Source: an uncultured Clostridia bacterium (GTDB lineage Bacteria; Bacillota; Clostridia; Christensenellales; UBA1242). From it: DNA of 64,000 bases. The translations under genes were made by a program, and so were the position numbers. Under the pieces are notes generated by a model. It did no database searches, was not told the origin of the DNA, and saw only the letters and a list, made by a program, of their open reading frames with translations. The number at the start of each line of letters is the position of its first letter. The first letter of the stretch is position 1. The stretch is from assembly GCA_947382485.1 (NCBI GenBank), contig CANCYS010000003.1, forward strand, positions 123,132-187,131, in the 5' to 3' direction. Shown piece after piece: positions 59,847 to 64,000 of this stretch.

Positions 59847-61370
59847 ATGGCTAATAAATTTTTTAAAGCAATGTTTTGCGTTACATTTTTCTCAGTAGCA
59901 ACGAGAGCACTGGGCTTTTTACTTAAAATTTATCTTTCAAGAAAATTGCCTAGTGACCTACTTGGAAGTTATCAAGTGGCTATGAGTATTTTTGCAGTTT
60001 TGATGACTCTTGTTTCAAGTGGCATTCCTGTTGTTTTGTCGAGAAATGTTTCATATTATCATGGAAAACAAAACAATAAAGCGATTGGCTCTATTGTTTC
60101 TTCTGGTTTAATTTTGACTGGCGTTATTTGCTTTGTCGTTTCACTTATTGTCATTTTATTCCCTGGACTTATGAACATGATTTTCACTTCAAGCGAATCA
60201 AGTGAAATGTTATTAATTCTTTTGCCTGCTTTGATATTCAGTTCTATCTACGAAGTTCTGCGTGGTGCACTTTGGGGAAAACAAAAATTTTTCACAATAA
60301 GTTTCACTGAATTTATTGAACAAGTTGTTCGAATTGTTGTACTTGTACTTCTTTTTGAAACAACATTCCTCAACATGTCTTTAACTAATAAAACTGCTCT
60401 TTCACTCAGCATTGGATGTATTATTTCTGCAATTATTGTTATAATAATTTACTTTAAACGTGGTGGAAAACTTTATAATCCAAAATTTGAATTTGGAAAA
60501 CTTATTAAAACTAGCACACCAATCACAGCTGTTCGAACTGTTTCTTCAATTGTTTCATCTATCATTGCAATTATTATTCCGATTAGACTTATGGATTTTG
60601 GATACACATCAACAGAGGCTCTTTCAGAATTTGGAATTATGATGGGTATGACTTTCCCACTTATTATGATTCCTTCAACACTCATTAGTTCGCTTGCCGT
60701 AACAATGATTCCATCAATAAGTGAACAATCAAACAACATTGATAATGGTGAACTTAAAAATAAAAACATTCTTAGAAGCAAAATAAATTTTTCACTTAGA
60801 ACAACTGTTGTTTTTGCAACACTTTTATTACCAATTTTTCTTGCACTTGGTGTTCCAATTTGTAAATTTATTTTTAACAATGAAAAAGCTGGATTATATC
60901 TGAGCGTGGCTGCAATAGTTATGATTCCACTTGGACTTTCTCAAATTACAACATCAATCCTTAATGCGATTGGACTAGAACTGAAATCACTTAAAAACTA
61001 TGTATTTTCAGCAGCACTTTTAATTGCAAGCATACTATTCTTACCAAAATATATCGGAACTTATGCTCTTATTATTGGTGAACTTTTAATGTCTACACTT
61101 GTTACAATTTTAAATATTAATATGCTCAGAAAACGAGATTTGGTGAATTTTAAATTCTTAAAAACTTTAATAATCATGATTATCATTTCTGTTTTAACTG
61201 CATTGCTTGGATATTTCACATATAATTTACTTCCTTTGCATTACTTCATATCAATGGTTATTAGTGGAATTGTCACCTGTCTTGGAATGATTGCACTCAT
61301 TTGCGTGTTTAATGTTGCTGATTTTAAAGTAATTTTAATGAGTAAACGTAAAAAATTAAAAAAATCATAA
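59847..61370 (+). CDS. SpoVB/MurJ-like MOP-superfamily flippase
   Basis: 507 residues with about 14 membrane segments. TRALGFLLKIYLSRKLPSDLLG and SLIVILFPGLMNMIF match the SpoVB-type polysaccharide/lipid II flippase family in Firmicutes. The internal PSISEQSNNID is a conserved loop. It may move lipid-linked cell-wall precursors. No sporulation genes are adjacent. Predicted leaderless. Confidence 0.9.
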   Translation: MANKFFKAMFCVTFFSVATRALGFLLKIYLSRKLPSDLLGSYQVAMSIFAVLMTLVSSGIPVVLSRNVSYYHGKQNNKAIGSIVSSGLILTGVICFVVSLIVILFPGLMNMIFTSSESSEMLLILLPALIFSSIYEVLRGALWGKQKFFTISFTEFIEQVVRIVVLVLLFETTFLNMSLTNKTALSLSIGCIISAIIVIIIYFKRGGKLYNPKFEFGKLIKTSTPITAVRTVSSIVSSIIAIIIPIRLMDFGYTSTEALSEFGIMMGMTFPLIMIPSTLISSLAVTMIPSISEQSNNIDNGELKNKNILRSKINFSLRTTVVFATLLLPIFLALGVPICKFIFNNEKAGLYLSVAAIVMIPLGLSQITTSILNAIGLELKSLKNYVFSAALLIASILFLPKYIGTYALIIGELLMSTLVTILNINMLRKRDLVNFKFLKTLIIMIIISVLTALLGYFTYNLLPLHYFISMVISGIVTCLGMIALICVFNVADFKVILMSKRKKLKKS

Positions 61371-61391
61371 GTTAAACTTATGATTTTTTTA
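61362..61391. terminator. Bidirectional terminator between the SpoVB-like and DUF4363 genes
   Basis: AAATCATAAG/CTTATGATTT plus T-runs; its ends overlap the two stop codons. Confidence 0.85.
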
Positions 61392-61784
61392 TAAAATATT
61401 CTCGGAGGTTATACTGAAATCTTCTAAATAATGAGCACAATAATCAATCAATGATGCTAGTTCTGCATATGCTTCTGTATAATCATTTTCTTCAATATAA
61501 ACTGAAATTCTTGCAAGCCCCACTTCAACATCTTTAATTCCAGTATGCCAAATTATACATTTTAAAACTTTAACTTTTTTATGCCAATCTTCATGCAATG
61601 TATGTGATTTTAAAATAAATTCTTCTGTATCAATTTGTTCTTTATTTTCAGTAAGTTCAATTTGTATTGTTTCCAAATTATTAATGAGCCACTTAAAGGA
61701 ATTTGTTATATATCTTTCTTCAAAAATGCAACCAATAACTAAAACCGCAGTAATTGAAATCATTATAATCCATTTTTTTACCAT
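61389..61784 (-). CDS. DUF4363 family protein
   Basis: 131 residues: one N-terminal membrane segment then a helical domain (LHEDWHKKVKVLKC, AYAELASLIDYCAHY). Family members habitually pair with DUF421 in Clostridia; here the start overlaps the DUF421 gene end by seven bases. Function unknown. Confidence 0.86.
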   Translation of the reverse strand: MVKKWIIMISITAVLVIGCIFEERYITNSFKWLINNLETIQIELTENKEQIDTEEFILKSHTLHEDWHKKVKVLKCIIWHTGIKDVEVGLARISVYIEENDYTEAYAELASLIDYCAHYLEDFSITSENIL

Positions 61785-62500
61785 CGGTCACCACCATTAA
61801 AATTCATTTGGAAACTATAACATTCACTTGCGTTCTTTCCTTGAATGAAAACTTCCCCATTATTGTCGAGAGTCATCAAAAGAACATCTTTCACTTTTTT
61901 GATTTTTGCTTTTTCAATACATTTGTTAATGAACTTATCATTTATTCCTGTGAGTTTTACATTTTCTTTCATCAAACAGCCGTCCATAATAATGTTGACT
62001 GGTAAGCCGTTTTGACTTACTTTGACTTTCATATCTTCTCTGGTTGGTGGCTCAACAGATGCCTTTTTTATTACACACAAATTTCCATTTGTTTCAATGA
62101 TTGCATATGCTATTTCAGATAAATTAAATACGCTACAACCACGAACAAGTTCCATTAAATCATCCATTGTCATATTTAGTGCTTTAAGTTCTTTATAATT
62201 TATACCTTTTGGACTAATCACAATTGCTGGTCTACCAGTAAGCAAATATCTTGCAAACATAAACTTTCTTGCTAAAAAACATATCAAAAAGTGTACGATT
62301 AACAATGTTAAAATTGGAACAATACCATGAATTAGCGGAACTGAAAGTTCTGCCATTGGAATGCAGGCAAGGTCTGCAATTATTAAAGTCACGACAAACT
62401 CAAATGGTTGCATTTCTCCAATTTGTCTTTTTCCCATGAGCCTTACTACAACCAAAACACAAATGTAAATTATTATTGATCTAAGTAACATTATTGCCAT
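61778..62500 (-). CDS. DUF421 (YetF-like) membrane protein
   Basis: 240 residues. The membrane part (three segments) has the family hallmark VVRLMGKRQIGEMQPFEFVV, and the cytoplasmic domain has RPAIVISPKGINYKELK and MDDLMELVRG. Role unknown; it forms a pair with DUF4363. ATG 62500 lies near a weak promoter; an SD is not clear. Confidence 0.9.
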   Translation of the reverse strand: MAIMLLRSIIIYICVLVVVRLMGKRQIGEMQPFEFVVTLIIADLACIPMAELSVPLIHGIVPILTLLIVHFLICFLARKFMFARYLLTGRPAIVISPKGINYKELKALNMTMDDLMELVRGCSVFNLSEIAYAIIETNGNLCVIKKASVEPPTREDMKVKVSQNGLPVNIIMDGCLMKENVKLTGINDKFINKCIEKAKIKKVKDVLLMTLDNNGEVFIQGKNASECYSFQMNFNGGDRW

Positions 62501-62530
62501 AATCTTAGTATAAATTATTTACATAAAAAA

Positions 62531-62554
62531 AATACATACAAATGCGTATGTATT
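62531..62554 (-). terminator. Terminator after the Ig-like protein gene
   Basis: AATACATAC/GTATGTATT with a 6-nt loop and a T-run on the minus strand. Confidence 0.8.
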
Positions 62555-62562
62555 TTCTATTG

Positions 62563-63591
62563 CTATAAGATTGTTCCACTGCTAACAACTTTATATAAAA
62601 GGTCCTGAGTAACTGATATTCCAAAACCATCATATCGAATTGCTGCTCTACCAGTGTAGTTTACATAATTTTGAGTATCAATACCCTTTCCACCATTTAT
62701 CATTGCATTGTTTATTTTTACATAAACATTACTTAAAAAGTCTTCTTCACCAAAGCTGATAAAAATGTATACATCACAACCTGCACTTGATAAATCTTTG
62801 CTGCCAACTTTGATTTTTACAACACTATTGCTTCCTTCAACTTCAAGATTTTGTGGTAAAACTTTACTGTAATTTAATGATTCATCTGTTTTTACACGAA
62901 TGCTTCTTGTTGCATATGGTGTAAATTTTTGTGTAGTTTTTGAAGATTGAAGACCATTATCGTTAGTGATTATACTTTCAGATTGATATGTCCAATTTTC
63001 ATTTTCGTAGATTGCTTTAATTTCAATCTTTTTATCTTTTCCAATATTAACAGTGAGTGTGTTTCCTGAAATTTTATAATTGTAATTACTATCATAGTGA
63101 CCATCAAAAAGTGTGTAACCATTATTGAAATCACCTTTAATAAAATACATAGCAACACCATTTGTATCGAGATAAATTGCTTTTATTGTATTTGAATGTG
63201 TGTATGACACTGGTTGTGCTGGTGCACTTGTTGTTACAGTTGAAATTTCTGAAAGATAATAATAACCTGTATTCATTACATCATAGTCAACTTTCATTGT
63301 ATAATCTTTATAAATAATGTTCATTTTTCCATGTTTTCTTTCAGAAGTTGAAAACATTGAAACTTTTACACTTTTATCGTTAAGTTTAACCATTTTTATA
63401 TTGCCACTTTTATATGTGACTTTGAGTTCTGCATCGCCATAGTTGATTTCATCACCAACAAGATATAACGATTGAACATTTCCAACAAGTTCAACTGATT
63501 TTATATTGCTTGATTGATATATTATGTAGCCAAGATAACCAACACCGCAAAGCACTGCTACAATCAATATTGCTAAAACAATCTTTTTCAT
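62563..63591 (-). CDS. Exported protein with bacterial Ig-like domain
   Basis: About 342 residues with an N-terminal anchor (3-25). Residues about 30-100 fit a bacterial Ig-like (Big_3-type) domain: LYLVGDEINYGDAELKVTYK ... HGKMNIIYKDYTMKVDY. The C-terminal two-thirds is beta-rich and unrecognised. Start ATG 63591 follows AGGGAGAAATATTTCA. Probably at the cell surface. Confidence 0.75.
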   Translation of the reverse strand: MKKIVLAILIVAVLCGVGYLGYIIYQSSNIKSVELVGNVQSLYLVGDEINYGDAELKVTYKSGNIKMVKLNDKSVKVSMFSTSERKHGKMNIIYKDYTMKVDYDVMNTGYYYLSEISTVTTSAPAQPVSYTHSNTIKAIYLDTNGVAMYFIKGDFNNGYTLFDGHYDSNYNYKISGNTLTVNIGKDKKIEIKAIYENENWTYQSESIITNDNGLQSSKTTQKFTPYATRSIRVKTDESLNYSKVLPQNLEVEGSNSVVKIKVGSKDLSSAGCDVYIFISFGEEDFLSNVYVKINNAMINGGKGIDTQNYVNYTGRAAIRYDGFGISVTQDLLYKVVSSGTIL

Positions 63592-63668
63592 TGAAATATT
63601 TCTCCCTTTCAGCATAAAATTTATACTGACTATGGTTATTATAACATATATTTATAAAATTTTCAATA

Positions 63669-64000
63669 CTAACCGAGAATTTTTCTTAGTGCCTCACCAG
63701 TGTAGGAATTTTCACATTTTGCAATTTCTTCTGGCGAACCAGTGGCGACAATTCGTCCACCACCATCACCACCTTCTGGCCCAATATCAATGATATGATC
63801 TGCAACTTTAATTAAATCAAGATTATGCTCTATTACTATTACGCTGTTTCCAGTTGCAACCAATCTTTGTAAAATTCCAACAAGTTTTTCAACATCATAG
63901 GTATGAAGACCTGTTGTTGGCTCATCTAGAATATAAACTGTTTTACCAGTTGGACGCTTTGAAAGTTCTGTTGCAAGTTTTACCCTTTGAGCCTCTCCAC
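63669..64000 (-). CDS. uvrA: UvrA excision-nuclease subunit, C-terminal end (cut by window edge)
   Basis: The last 110 codons of Uvr[16 protein letters not shown] (signature of the second ABC domain), [13 protein letters not shown] (Walker B), [19 protein letters not shown] and [17 protein letters not shown]. Runs off the window at 64000. Damage recognition in nucleotide-excision repair. Confidence 0.96.
   Translation of the reverse strand, partial: GEAQRVKLATELSKRPTGKTVYILDEPTTGLHTYDVEKLVGILQRLVATGNSVIVIEHNLDLIKVADHIIDIGPEGGDGGGRIVATGSPEEIAKCENSYTGEALRKILG

Overview
The window is strongly AT-rich bacterial chromosome using the standard code (Trp is TGG; genes end in TAA, TAG or TGA). Gene content is that of a low-GC Firmicute, most likely an uncultured Clostridia-type lineage: a CtsR-McsA-McsB-ClpC operon, long-form HPF, a T-box leader on pheST, FloA, MinD/MinE next to a SpoIVFB-like protease and rplU-prp-rpmA, an Rnf-like membrane complex, a DUF421/DUF4363 pair and tRNAs with encoded CCA. 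There is no phage, transposon, CRISPR array or rRNA. Most genes lie on the minus strand. The plus-strand genes are tspO, an OGG1-type glycosylase, an MreB-like gene, two envelope proteins, a giant surface protein and a SpoVB-like flippase.

Layout. 1-7,000: pheT (cut by the edge), pheS with T-box, yhbY, obg, nth, a PucR-type HTH protein, a degenerate ABC ATPase and hpf. 7,080-11,480: clpC, mcsB, mcsA, ctsR with a CtsR operator. 11,500-20,400: degV, truA, a macrodomain protein, an M16 peptidase, a HEPN-like protein, a GT-C mannosyltransferase-like protein, two acetyltransferases, a 3-hydroxyacyl-CoA dehydrogenase and a TfoX-N protein. 20,490-21,130: six tRNAs under one promoter. 21,200-33,200: ABC-F, tspO, a MetRS-like synthetase with a possible attenuator, lipoproteins, RidA-like, tRNA-Leu, ASCH, lytic transglycosylase, polA and pyrophosphatase. 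33,260-43,000: floA with a charged partner, a metallopeptidase, OGG1-like, a PPOX protein, rpmA-prp-rplU, the M50 protease, minE, minD and a divergent mreB-like gene. 43,100-64,000: envelope proteins, a Ppx/GppA-HD protein, rnfCDEAB, two half-size TauE proteins, a 2,004-residue surface protein, a GNAT-like protein, SpoVB-like, DUF421/DUF4363, an Ig-like protein and uvrA (cut by the edge).

The main theme of the hunt is that several well-known machines appear with their active sites changed. McsB lacks several motif residues of the arginine kinase, and its partner ClpC lacks the ClpP-docking tripeptide. RnfC lacks the Gly-rich NADH/FMN loop and RnfG is absent. An MreB paralogue has lost acidic ATP-site residues. 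A zinc-type macrodomain lacks the Cys/His/Cys ligands. An ABC ATPase and a Ppx/GppA protein are degenerate. These calls come from comparison with remembered family sequences and need alignments. Other signals of note are promoters whose -10 box lies 5-6 nt before the start codon with no Shine-Dalgarno (leaderless mRNAs), a second CtsR-like box far from the ctsR operon, a shared GTGAAC/GTTCAC inverted repeat at two promoters, and a three-hairpin leader before the MetRS-like gene.
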